Source: an uncultured Eubacteriales bacterium
GTDB taxonomy: Bacteria; Bacillota; Clostridia; Christensenellales; Borkfalkiaceae
Assembly: GCA_900540805.1 (NCBI GenBank)
Contig: UQHL01000015.1
Coordinates: 13,210-77,209, forward strand
Length of the DNA: 64,000 bases
Direction of reading: 5' to 3'
Positions 7,883 through 16,299 of the stretch are shown one piece after another. The position numbers were made by a program, and so were the translations under genes. Every line of letters begins with the position of its first letter. The stretch's first letter is position 1. The notes below the pieces were generated by a model that was not told where the DNA came from, ran no database searches, and was given only the letters and a program-made list of their open reading frames with translations.

Positions 7883-8236
7883 ATGAACATTGCAGAATTT
7901 TACCAAAGTCTCGGGGTCAACGTAAACGACGTATTAAATCGGTTGAGAAATGAAGGTTTGATCAAAAAATATTTGTTGAAATTTGCGGAGGACAGTTCTT
8001 TTTCCGATCTTGAAAAGGCGATCTCCGAGAAAAATTATCAAAATGCTTTTCGTGCCGCCCATACGATCAAAGGAATATGCTTAAATTTGGAATTGAGGTC
8101 GTTGTCGGGCCCTTCCGTCGAGCTTACGGAGCTTTTGCGTAGCGGAGCGCCTCAAGAAGATATCCTGGTAAATGCTTTTCGGGAATTTGCGGCTGTTTAT
8201 CGTGACGTCGTAGAAAAATTGGCGGAACTGAAATAA
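7883..8236 (+). CDS. stand-alone Hpt phosphotransfer protein
   Basis: 117-aa histidine phosphotransfer protein, an all-helical four-helix bundle by composition. The phospho-accepting histidine is His60 in AAHTIKGIC, the hallmark of Hpt domains. It should carry phosphate between the receiver of the hybrid kinase encoded two genes downstream and the receiver of the next protein. The frame is open further upstream, but ATG 7883 is chosen because the promoter -10 lies at 7818-7823 and AAAGAG precedes this ATG. It is 20 bases upstream of the REC-HD-GYP-GGDEF gene, first in a three-gene operon. Expected to be soluble. Confidence 0.88.
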   Translation: MNIAEFYQSLGVNVNDVLNRLRNEGLIKKYLLKFAEDSSFSDLEKAISEKNYQNAFRAAHTIKGICLNLELRSLSGPSVELTELLRSGAPQEDILVNAFREFAAVYRDVVEKLAELK

Positions 8237-8256
8237 TTACGAAACGGGAAGCGGAT

Positions 8257-10344
8257 ATGGAAAACAGTAAGAAAAAAGTACTCATCACCGACGATTCGGA
8301 AATAAACAGATCAATTCTTTCCGATATGCTCGGCGAGGAATTTGAAATTATAGAGGCGGAAAACGGCATCGAAGCCATCTCCGTATTGCAGACCTATAAC
8401 GCCGAAATCGCTCTGGTGCTGCTCGATATCGTCATGCCCGAAATGGACGGCTTCGAGGTGCTGGCGGTCATGAACAAAAATCATTGGATCGAGGACATCC
8501 CAGTCATCATGATCACCGCCGAAAATGCGCCTTTTTACGTGGAGCGAGCGTACGATCTCGGCGTCACCGATTTTATCACCCGTCCTTTCGACGGGCGTAT
8601 CGTCTATCGCCGCGCGGTGAATACGATTATGCTTTATTCCAAGCAGAAAAAGCTCGTCGGGCTGGTCGAGGATCAGATTTACGAAAAGGAAAAGCGGAGC
8701 AATCTCATGATCGAGATACTCAGCAATATCGTCGAATTCCGAAACGGGGAAAGCGGGACGCACGTGCTGCATATCCATGTCCTCACCGAGCTTCTTCTCG
8801 GTCAGTTGATCCGAAAAACCAACAGTTATAAGCTCACCCGCTCGGAAATCTCTCTGATTGGGATTGCTTCCGCGCTGCACGACATCGGCAAAATCGCTAT
8901 TCCCGAAAGTATTCTCAATAAACCGTCCAAATTGACTTATGACGAATTTGAGATGATAAAAACGCATGCGCTCATAGGTGCGGATATGCTGAAAAATTTG
9001 CCCCTGCGCCAGCAGGAGCCCCTCGTCAAAGTCGCCTATCAGATCTGTCGCTGGCATCACGAACGTTACGACGGAAAAGGGTATCCCGACGGCCTCGTCG
9101 GAGACGAAATCCCCATTTCCGCGCAGGTGGTGGCTTTGGCGGACGTCTATGACGCGCTCACCAGCCGTAGGGTCTATAAAGAGGCCTATACGCACGAAAG
9201 GGCGTTGAAAATGATTTTTGACGGCGAGTGCGGAAGCTTTAATCCCTTGCTGTTAGAATGTCTTAAAGAAGCTTCCGACACCATTCAAAACGAATTGAAA
9301 ATCAATTCTTTAAGCGCGATTAATAAAAAGCAGATGCGCAATGTGGCCAACGAAATGCTTCAGCACGAAGAACTGTCCGCCTCCGAACGCACGTTGCGGC
9401 TTCTGGAGCACGAGCGGACAAAATATCAGTTCTTCGCGTCCATGTCCAACGAGATACAGTTCGAATACATGCTGTTTCCCTCCATGCTTTCCGTTTCGGA
9501 GTGGGGCGCGAAACAGCTGGGCATAAATGAATTTGTTATCAATCCCTGCAAGGATAAGGCGATAAAAGCTCTTTTCAAAAGCGGGGATCTCGCGCGTCTT
9601 GCGAACGCGCTTAAAAAAACGACGCCGACGACGCCCGTTATTCAGGGTATCTATCAGCTCAAAATAAGAGACGAGGTTCGCTGGTATAAGCTGATCGCGC
9701 GGTCGATGTGGTCCTCCGAGGAGGCTCCAAAATATGTCGGGGCAATCGGAAAGCTGGTGGACGTCAACGATGAGCAAATGAAAATTTCCACGCTGGAAAA
9801 GCTGGCGCTTCAGGATGCTTTGACAGGGCTTTACAATCAGGAGACGGTTAAAAAGAAAATCGAGGCGGAGCTTAAGGAAAATCCCGACGCGCCTTACGCC
9901 ATGATTATTATTGATCTCGATCGCTTCAAGAGTGCCAACGATAATTTCGGCCATCTGTTCGGAAACGGGATCCTCCGGTACGTAGCGCGGCAGATACGCG
10001 ACAATCTGCGCCCCGGCGAGCTTGCCGCGCGGGTGGGCGGCGACGAATTTGTGGTGTTTGTCCGTGGCCAGAAAGAACTCGAGGAACGCATACAGCATTT
10101 CTTTGACGTATTGTCCGAGAATCGGGACAATTATAAAATTTCTGTCAGCATGGGCGTCTCGCTCCGCGGCGAACGCAACGGTTCTTATGAGAAATTATTT
10201 CATGAAGCGGATCAGGCGCTTTATGTTTCCAAGCGGGCGGGCCGCGGAATGTATCGGTTTTACAATAAAAAAATGAAAGATTTGTTTTCGGCCATTTCTC
10301 CTATCGACGACGAGAAAGCGGCGGAAGGCAACGAGGAAAAGTGA
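8257..10344 (+). CDS. response regulator with HD-GYP and GGDEF domains (c-di-GMP turnover)
   Basis: 695-aa protein. A receiver domain (about 5-125) has phospho-acceptor Asp57 (VLLDIVMPEMDG). An HD-GYP phosphodiesterase domain (about 150-345) has the HD pair His208-Asp209 (LHDIGK) and the DGKGYPDG motif with GYP at 275-277. A middle PAS-like region follows (about 390-520). A GGDEF diguanylate cyclase domain ends it, with an intact GGDEF at 594-598. The inhibitory RxxD site is degenerate (RPGE). It therefore carries both c-di-GMP synthesis and breakdown domains, and phosphorylation may switch between them; that is inference. The gene lies between the Hpt gene and the hybrid kinase and overlaps the region of the kinase start, so the three form one operon and probably one relay. 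Confidence 0.93.
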   Translation: MENSKKKVLITDDSEINRSILSDMLGEEFEIIEAENGIEAISVLQTYNAEIALVLLDIVMPEMDGFEVLAVMNKNHWIEDIPVIMITAENAPFYVERAYDLGVTDFITRPFDGRIVYRRAVNTIMLYSKQKKLVGLVEDQIYEKEKRSNLMIEILSNIVEFRNGESGTHVLHIHVLTELLLGQLIRKTNSYKLTRSEISLIGIASALHDIGKIAIPESILNKPSKLTYDEFEMIKTHALIGADMLKNLPLRQQEPLVKVAYQICRWHHERYDGKGYPDGLVGDEIPISAQVVALADVYDALTSRRVYKEAYTHERALKMIFDGECGSFNPLLLECLKEASDTIQNELKINSLSAINKKQMRNVANEMLQHEELSASERTLRLLEHERTKYQFFASMSNEIQFEYMLFPSMLSVSEWGAKQLGINEFVINPCKDKAIKALFKSGDLARLANALKKTTPTTPVIQGIYQLKIRDEVRWYKLIARSMWSSEEAPKYVGAIGKLVDVNDEQMKISTLEKLALQDALTGLYNQETVKKKIEAELKENPDAPYAMIIIDLDRFKSANDNFGHLFGNGILRYVARQIRDNLRPGELAARVGGDEFVVFVRGQKELEERIQHFFDVLSENRDNYKISVSMGVSLRGERNGSYEKLFHEADQALYVSKRAGRGMYRFYNKKMKDLFSAISPIDDEKAAEGNEEK

Positions 10345-10346
10345 GC

Positions 10347-13142
10347 ATGTCGCTGAAAAAATTTTTAAGCGCTTTGGTTTTGAGCGCGGTCGTATTCTTC
10401 CAGATCGCACCTGCGGCAAACGTTATTCATAACGCTTTGGCCGAAGCTTCTCCCAGAGTGCTTCGAGTGGCTTTTCCCGACGTGGAAGGTTTTACGAAAA
10501 AAGATAAAAATGGTAAACGGACGGGAATGGTAGTCGATTACCTCGAGGAAATTTCCAACTACACAGGCTGGACGTATAATTATATCGACGTCGATAATAT
10601 GGAACTTACGAATGAGTTTAAGAAAGGTTCTTTCGATTTGATGGGGGGAAATTATTACGTAGAATCGTTGAAAGACCTTTTCGGCTATCCCGATTATAAC
10701 ATGGGCTACAGCAAATCGGTTCTTTTGGCCCGCTGGGGCGACGAAAGTATCCGCAGCTTCGATCAGCGGACGTTGAACGGAAAAAAGATAGGCGTATATA
10801 AAAACGCGCAGGAAAATATCCGACGGTTAAAAGAATTTCTTGACATCAACGGTCTGAACTGCGAGTTGGTATATTATACGTATGACGATTTTGTCGAAAA
10901 CGGAAATCTGTATCCCTATCTTGAAAACGGGGAGGTCGATCTTCTTTTAGGCAATAACACAGACATTGGAAAAGAATTTCGCACTGTCGTGTCGTACAAT
11001 TCGCAACCCTATTATATCGTTACTCGCCCCGACGATACTGAGCTTTTAGCCGAACTCAATTCGGCTTTGGGAAAAATTTACGATTCCAATCCCAGCTTTG
11101 CGGAGAAATGTTTCAACACTTATTTTTCCGATGTGATCACGTCCGGTATCAAGCTGAATAAGGAAGAAGTAACGTACGTGGAGGAAAAGAAGACCGTCAA
11201 GGTGGCGGCTCTCAAGGAATGGTATCCCCTGTTTTCTTCAAACGAAGCGGACGTGACGAAGGATAGTAGTGGGATTTTGCCCGATATGCTGGATAAAGTC
11301 AGCGAGGTATCGGGTTTGAAATTTGAATACGTATTTGCCGCGACCTATTTAGAAATGATTCAGGCGGTACAAAACGGCGAAGCGGACGTTTTGGGTTTTT
11401 TTTCCGGAGACCGGGAGACGGCCGAAGCAAATAAAATAGCGATGACGCAGCCTTATGCCACGGTGGGACGTACGCTTGTAAGAAATAAAAAGGTAAGTTA
11501 TCCTTCCGAGCATCTCACCGCAGCGGTTGTGGAGGGAAGGCCTTTACCCAAAGAAATAGAGGCTGAAAATCTTGTTTATTATCCAAGCATCACCGAGGCG
11601 CTGAAGGCGGTGGATCGGGGCGAGGTGGATATTGCGTGCGGAATTTCCGCCCAGATTGAACTGGAAATTCAGCGTCGGCATTTTGCCAATCTTGTTCCTG
11701 TCTCTTTAACCGACGGAAACGACCAAATCCGTTTTGCCGTAAATAAGCCTGCCGACACGCCGTTGTTTACCATTCTCAATAAAGTTATCAGTATGATGAC
11801 CGACGAGGAAAAAGAGGCGCTCGTAAATCAGAATATTCAGTCGATCGGTATGGGCGGTTATTCATTTATAGACTTTATCTATGCAAACCCTCTCGCCTTT
11901 CTTCTCATCGTCATTGCCATTCTCTTCCTTTTGGTGGCGATCGTTTTGATCTTTTTTCGCTCCCGTATCCGTTCGGCTACCATGCAGCTCGAGCTTGAAA
12001 AATCCCATGCGGACAGCAAGGCGAAAAGTGATTTCCTGTCCCGTATGAGCCATGAGATCCGCACTCCTATGAACGCGATTATCGGTCTTACCGATTTGAC
12101 GAGCAGACAGGAGGACGTCCCGGTACCCGTCCGGGAGAACCTGACTAAAATACGTTCCTCGTCGCATTATCTTTTAAGCCTGTTGAACGATATCCTCGAT
12201 ATGAGCCGTATCGACAGCGGAATGATGACGATTGCCGCGGAACCCTTTTCTCTCTCAAAAATGCTCAACGAGCTGTATAGCATGCTGTCGGGAGAAGCGA
12301 TTCGCCACGGGCTGGAATTTATCGTCAACAATGTCGCGGAGCACGACCAGTTTAAGGGCGACGCTATTCGTCTGCGTCAGGTGCTCACCAATCTTGTCTC
12401 CAATGCCTTCAAATTTACGCCCTTTGGCGGAACGGTGACGTTGACGGTAAACGAGGTTAAAAAGGATACGGAAGAGGCGGAAATTACATTCTCCGTCGCC
12501 GATACGGGGCAGGGAATCGCCCCCGACGATCAGGAGCGGATATTCAAGGCCTTCGAGCAGGCAGGGACCTCTTACGCCAAGAGCCAGGGAACGGGGCTGG
12601 GGCTTGCCATCAGTCAGAATATTGTGCGGCTCATGGGCAGCGAAATGCACTTGACCAGCGAGGTCGGAAAGGGGAGCGAATTTTTCTTTACAGTCACTCT
12701 GCCGTTGACAGAGTTCACTAAAGCGCAGGCCACGGGCGTCGATAAGCAGTTTTTGGCGGGCGTGCGTATCCTGATGGCGGAGGACAACGACCTTAACGCG
12801 GAGATCGCTTCGGATATTCTGGAAATGGCGGGTGCGGGAGTCATGCGGGTGCGGGACGGTAAAGAGGCCGTAGGCGTCTTTACGGAAGACCCGAACTTTG
12901 ACGTGGTGCTGATGGATATTCAGATGCCGGTTATGAACGGCCTGGAGGCAACCAAAGTAATTCGTGGGCTGGATATTCCGTCTGCGCGGACGGTTCCCAT
13001 AATCGCCATGACGGCAAATTCCTTTAAGGAGGATACCGAAGCGGCGATGGCCGCGGGAATGAATTATATTATTCCCAAGCCGATCGATATCAACGTTCTG
13101 TATTCGGCGCTGGCGCAGGCAATCCCAAAAAGGAAAAATTAA
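10347..13142 (+). CDS. hybrid sensor histidine kinase with two periplasmic SBP_bac_3 domains
   Basis: BvgS-like hybrid kinase, 931 aa. An N-terminal signal/anchor segment is followed by two extracellular solute-binding domains (about 35-265 and 275-505), a membrane helix (about 515-537), HisKA with His569 (MSHEIRTPMNAI), HATPase_c with N and G boxes (DTGQGIAP, GTGLGLAIS) and a C-terminal receiver with Asp857 (VLMDIQMPVMNG). It should sense a small extracellular ligand, probably an amino acid or similar polar solute, and pass phosphate through its own receiver to the Hpt protein and on to the c-di-GMP enzyme. Start: GTG 10341 overlaps the previous stop, but ATG 10347 has better spacing from GAGGA. 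A terminator follows. Confidence 0.93.
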   Translation: MSLKKFLSALVLSAVVFFQIAPAANVIHNALAEASPRVLRVAFPDVEGFTKKDKNGKRTGMVVDYLEEISNYTGWTYNYIDVDNMELTNEFKKGSFDLMGGNYYVESLKDLFGYPDYNMGYSKSVLLARWGDESIRSFDQRTLNGKKIGVYKNAQENIRRLKEFLDINGLNCELVYYTYDDFVENGNLYPYLENGEVDLLLGNNTDIGKEFRTVVSYNSQPYYIVTRPDDTELLAELNSALGKIYDSNPSFAEKCFNTYFSDVITSGIKLNKEEVTYVEEKKTVKVAALKEWYPLFSSNEADVTKDSSGILPDMLDKVSEVSGLKFEYVFAATYLEMIQAVQNGEADVLGFFSGDRETAEANKIAMTQPYATVGRTLVRNKKVSYPSEHLTAAVVEGRPLPKEIEAENLVYYPSITEALKAVDRGEVDIACGISAQIELEIQRRHFANLVPVSLTDGNDQIRFAVNKPADTPLFTILNKVISMMTDEEKEALVNQNIQSIGMGGYSFIDFIYANPLAFLLIVIAILFLLVAIVLIFFRSRIRSATMQLELEKSHADSKAKSDFLSRMSHEIRTPMNAIIGLTDLTSRQEDVPVPVRENLTKIRSSSHYLLSLLNDILDMSRIDSGMMTIAAEPFSLSKMLNELYSMLSGEAIRHGLEFIVNNVAEHDQFKGDAIRLRQVLTNLVSNAFKFTPFGGTVTLTVNEVKKDTEEAEITFSVADTGQGIAPDDQERIFKAFEQAGTSYAKSQGTGLGLAISQNIVRLMGSEMHLTSEVGKGSEFFFTVTLPLTEFTKAQATGVDKQFLAGVRILMAEDNDLNAEIASDILEMAGAGVMRVRDGKEAVGVFTEDPNFDVVLMDIQMPVMNGLEATKVIRGLDIPSARTVPIIAMTANSFKEDTEAAMAAGMNYIIPKPIDINVLYSALAQAIPKRKN

Positions 13143-13147
13143 AGCGG

Positions 13148-13180
13148 AAAATCGGGCTGAAAAAACGGCCCGGTTTTTCT
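13148..13180 (+). terminator. intrinsic terminator after the phosphorelay operon
   Basis: AAAATCGGGC, loop, GCCCGGTTTT then further T's; ends the three-gene operon. Confidence 0.8.
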
Positions 13181-13235
13181 TTTTTCCATGATAGAAAATC
13201 GATAAAAATATTTTGCTTTTTCTCCCTTTAAGACG

Positions 13236-13264
13236 TTGCAAAGCGAAGGACGTTATGATATAAT
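13236..13264 (+). promoter_or_regulatory. promoter of the CPBP protease gene
   Basis: TTGCAA (13236-13241), 17 bp, perfect TATAAT (13259-13264), 48 bases before the TTG start. Confidence 0.7.
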
Positions 13265-13312
13265 AGGGGCAATTAAAAAATGATTATATAATACGCGATC
13301 GGGGAGAGAAAA

Positions 13313-14179
13313 TTGAAGGGAAATTTGCCGCAGAAAAACGAAAAAAAATACAGCGTCGGGGACATCGTCAGCTTTTCCGTTATCGTCCTTTTATGTGCGG
13401 CCATGGCGGTGTTGGATTTTGTCAAAATCCGCTATACTTCCGACGCGGTCAACAACGAGCTTATTTCGGATACCGTTCCGCTCGCGGTGGGCAGCATAGC
13501 GGTGATCTGGCTGATGATACGCGGCAAAACCCGACTTTTCGGCCGTCCCGCCCATCTTTTGTATCTCCTTCCCGCCTTGCTTGTCGCCGTGAACAATTTT
13601 CCCTTTCATTCGCATTTTACGGGCAAAACGGAGCTACTTCATACCGGCGTGGATAATTGGATATTATTTGCTTTATACTGTGCCTTTGTGGGGATTTTCG
13701 AGGAATGCGTTTTTCGCGGTATTCTTTTTCCGCTGATGGCGGGCAGTTTTTCCGACGACAAAAAAGGACTTTGGAAAACCTTTCTTTTTTCCTCTCTCGC
13801 GTTCGGCGGCATGCACCTGTTCAATATTTTTGCGGGGGGCGGCGTGGGCCCGTCCATTCTTCAGGCCGGGTATTCCACCCTCATCGGCGGGTTGTGCGCT
13901 TATGTGCTCATGAAGACGAAAAATATTCTGCTTTGCGCACTTATACACGGGGGATACGATTTTGCGGGGCTGCTGCTTCCCAAATTGGGCGGCGGGGCGG
14001 TGTTCGATTGGCAGACCATGGCCATCATGGCGGTGGTGGGCGTCGCCGTCGGATTGTTTGTTTTGTATGCGGTTTGGAAATATTCCGACGAGGAACGCAT
14101 AGAATTATATGAAAAACTCGGCTTCGGCGCCGCTTCGTTGAAAAAGAACGACCTGCCTTCCGAAGAACGAGAGAAATAG
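13313..14179 (+). CDS. CPBP-family intramembrane glutamic protease
   Basis: Multi-pass membrane protein of 288 aa with the three CPBP (Abi/CAAX protease) motifs: EEcvfR with Glu130-Glu131, FGGMH with His168, and HGGYDF with His212. About eight hydrophobic segments are visible. The family includes CAAX-type proteases, bacteriocin-immunity and protein-processing factors; the substrate here is unknown. The start is TTG 13313, chosen because GGGGAGAG lies 6 bases before it and no ATG or GTG is available in frame nearby. An ABC exporter gene begins 63 bases later with no terminator between, so the two are probably co-transcribed. Pairing of a CPBP protease with an exporter suggests peptide processing and export, but no peptide gene is visible. 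Confidence 0.85.
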   Translation: MKGNLPQKNEKKYSVGDIVSFSVIVLLCAAMAVLDFVKIRYTSDAVNNELISDTVPLAVGSIAVIWLMIRGKTRLFGRPAHLLYLLPALLVAVNNFPFHSHFTGKTELLHTGVDNWILFALYCAFVGIFEECVFRGILFPLMAGSFSDDKKGLWKTFLFSSLAFGGMHLFNIFAGGGVGPSILQAGYSTLIGGLCAYVLMKTKNILLCALIHGGYDFAGLLLPKLGGGAVFDWQTMAIMAVVGVAVGLFVLYAVWKYSDEERIELYEKLGFGAASLKKNDLPSEEREK

Positions 14180-14242
14180 AAAAAGTTTGCGAAAATATTT
14201 TTTCGTAAAAATTTAATAGAAAACTGTAAGAGAGAGTTTATC

Positions 14243-16144
14243 ATGCAGAAAAAAGAAAAGGAGCCTCCCGCGGAAAAGCCGCGAGGAGCGGAAAAACCTG
14301 ACAAAGACACCGAACGCCTGGAACGGGAACGCTTAAAGAAAATCAACAAGCTTCCCGATTACGAGGCTCTGTTCCGGGAGGACGGGCGCGGAAAACGCGG
14401 GGGCGGAGGATTTCTGAAAAAGATTTTCCGCAGGGATTGGGGGCGCCTGGTATATTCGTCGCTGATCTACATACTCAAGGCTGCGCCTTTATGGGTTATG
14501 CCGCTCGTCACGGGCGACGTCATTGATATGATCACCCTGAGACCCGAAGGCTTTATCTTGCGTATCCTGATCGACGCCGCCATATTCGCCGTCATGCTGA
14601 TACAAAATGTTCCCACGCATATGTGGTATGCGTCGATCACCAATAAAATGATCCGAAACACTACGGCGGGCATAAAAAGCAGCGTGATCCGCAAGCTTCA
14701 GCGTCTTTCCATTACCTATCACAAGGAAATGGAGGGCGGCAAAATTCAGTCGAAATTTTTGAGGGATATCGACAGCGTGGATATGTACTACCGCAACGTC
14801 GTTCAGGTGGTGATTCCCAACGTCATCGGCGCGGTGATCTCCGTGGGGATAGCCCTCTATAAAAGTTCTTTGGTGACGCTCTTTTTTGTGGCAATCGTTC
14901 CGCTCAACGTCATCAACGCTATGGTTTTCCGCAAAAAAATGCGCGTCACCAATTCGGCGTTCCGACAGGAAAACGAAAAAATGTCCTCCAAGCTGACGAC
15001 GATGCTTCAGATGCTTACCCTTACCAAATCGCACGGGCTTGAAACTGTGGAGACGGTGGAGGTGCAAAAGCGCATCGATTCGGTGACGCAGGCGGGGCTG
15101 AAGCTCGACAAAACAAACGCCTATTTTGGTTCGCTTACGTGGGTCATCAGCAACCTTTTAAGCGGCTTGTGCCTTTTCTTCTGCGTATTTCTGGCAATTA
15201 AAAACATTATTTCGGTCGGCGAAGTGATGCTGTTTCAATCCCTGTTCGGTTCGATAAACGGCTCCGTTCTTACTTTGATCAACGCCTATCCCGCTCTCAT
15301 GTCGGGACGGGAGTCGGTCGGCTCCCTTTCGGAAATCATGCGCGCGGAGGATATGGAAGCCTCGGGCGGAAACAGAGTGCTTCCCGCGATCGACGGACAG
15401 GTGGATTTCGATAACGTTTCCTACCGTTATCCCGACGGCGACAAGGACGTCATTAAGGATTTCAATCTCCATGTCTCTTCGGGCGAATGTATCGCCGTGG
15501 TGGGCTCGTCGGGTTCGGGGAAGAGTACGATCATCAATCTTCTGATCGGGCTTTTGGAGCCTACGCAGGGACATATTCTCGTGGACGGCGTGCCGCTCGA
15601 CGAGATCTCCCGTCAGACTTATCGGCATTTCATTTCGGTTGTACCCCAAAACAGTATTCTATTTTCGGGCACCATACGGGAAAATATTACCTACGGACTG
15701 AATAATTACAGCGAGGAAGAGCTTCAGAAAGCGGTGGCGGACGCGGATATTTCCGAATTTTTGCCGTCGCTTCCGGGCGGCCTCGACGCGCAGGTAGGCG
15801 AGCACGGCGACAAGCTTTCGGGCGGGCAGAAACAGCGTATCTGCATTGCCCGCGCGCTCATCCGCAACCCGCGTATCCTTATTATGGACGAGGCGACCTC
15901 CGCGCTCGATAACGTGGCGGAATATCATGTTCAAAAGGCCGTAAACCGTCTTGTAAAAGCGCGTACGACGTTTATCGTGGCGCATAGACTTTCCACGATA
16001 CGCAACGCCGACAGGATCGTGGTGATGGAAAACGGCATAGCGGTGGAGATCGGTTCGTATGAGGAACTGATGCAGAAGGGCGGTAGGTTCTGCGAGCTGG
16101 AGCGGCTGAGCCGCATCCGCGAGGAAAGCGTCTCCGAAGGTTGA
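14243..16144 (+). CDS. ABC exporter (fused membrane and ATPase domains)
   Basis: Type IV ABC half-exporter of 633 aa. A charged cytoplasmic N-terminal tail (about 1-65, Lys/Glu/Pro-rich) precedes a six-helix membrane domain (about 70-360) and an ATPase domain with Walker A GSSGSGKST starting at residue 421, signature LSGGQKQR, Walker B ILIMDEATSALD and the switch histidine in FIVAHRLSTI. It should work as a dimer; the substrate (lipid, peptide or drug) cannot be told from sequence. The start ATG 14243 follows AGAGAG. It is the second gene after the CPBP protease and is followed by a strong terminator. The long N-terminal tail is unusual but has no recognisable domain. Confidence 0.92.
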   Translation: MQKKEKEPPAEKPRGAEKPDKDTERLERERLKKINKLPDYEALFREDGRGKRGGGGFLKKIFRRDWGRLVYSSLIYILKAAPLWVMPLVTGDVIDMITLRPEGFILRILIDAAIFAVMLIQNVPTHMWYASITNKMIRNTTAGIKSSVIRKLQRLSITYHKEMEGGKIQSKFLRDIDSVDMYYRNVVQVVIPNVIGAVISVGIALYKSSLVTLFFVAIVPLNVINAMVFRKKMRVTNSAFRQENEKMSSKLTTMLQMLTLTKSHGLETVETVEVQKRIDSVTQAGLKLDKTNAYFGSLTWVISNLLSGLCLFFCVFLAIKNIISVGEVMLFQSLFGSINGSVLTLINAYPALMSGRESVGSLSEIMRAEDMEASGGNRVLPAIDGQVDFDNVSYRYPDGDKDVIKDFNLHVSSGECIAVVGSSGSGKSTIINLLIGLLEPTQGHILVDGVPLDEISRQTYRHFISVVPQNSILFSGTIRENITYGLNNYSEEELQKAVADADISEFLPSLPGGLDAQVGEHGDKLSGGQKQRICIARALIRNPRILIMDEATSALDNVAEYHVQKAVNRLVKARTTFIVAHRLSTIRNADRIVVMENGIAVEIGSYEELMQKGGRFCELERLSRIREESVSEG

Positions 16145-16156
16145 AGAAAAATCGAG

Positions 16157-16191
16157 AAAAAGGCCTCGTCGGATTTATGCGAGGTCTTTTT
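16157..16191 (+). terminator. intrinsic terminator after the ABC exporter
   Basis: AAAAAGGCCTCG, 11-base loop, CGAGGTCTTTTT: 12-bp stem with one G-T pair and a T-run. Confidence 0.9.
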
Positions 16192-16264
16192 GAAAAGCGA
16201 AATTTGCTCAATGAAAGAAACCAACTAACATTGTGAAAATTTTTCCGTTTTGTTAAAATCACCG

Positions 16265-16293
16265 TTGACAAAAATATAAAGGATTGTTATAAT
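16265..16293 (+). promoter_or_regulatory. consensus promoter of the rhamnosidase gene pair
   Basis: TTGACA (16265-16270), 17 bp, TATAAT (16288-16293). The predicted transcription start (about 16300) coincides with the ATG at 16300. Confidence 0.88.
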
Positions 16294-16299
16294 AGTGAC

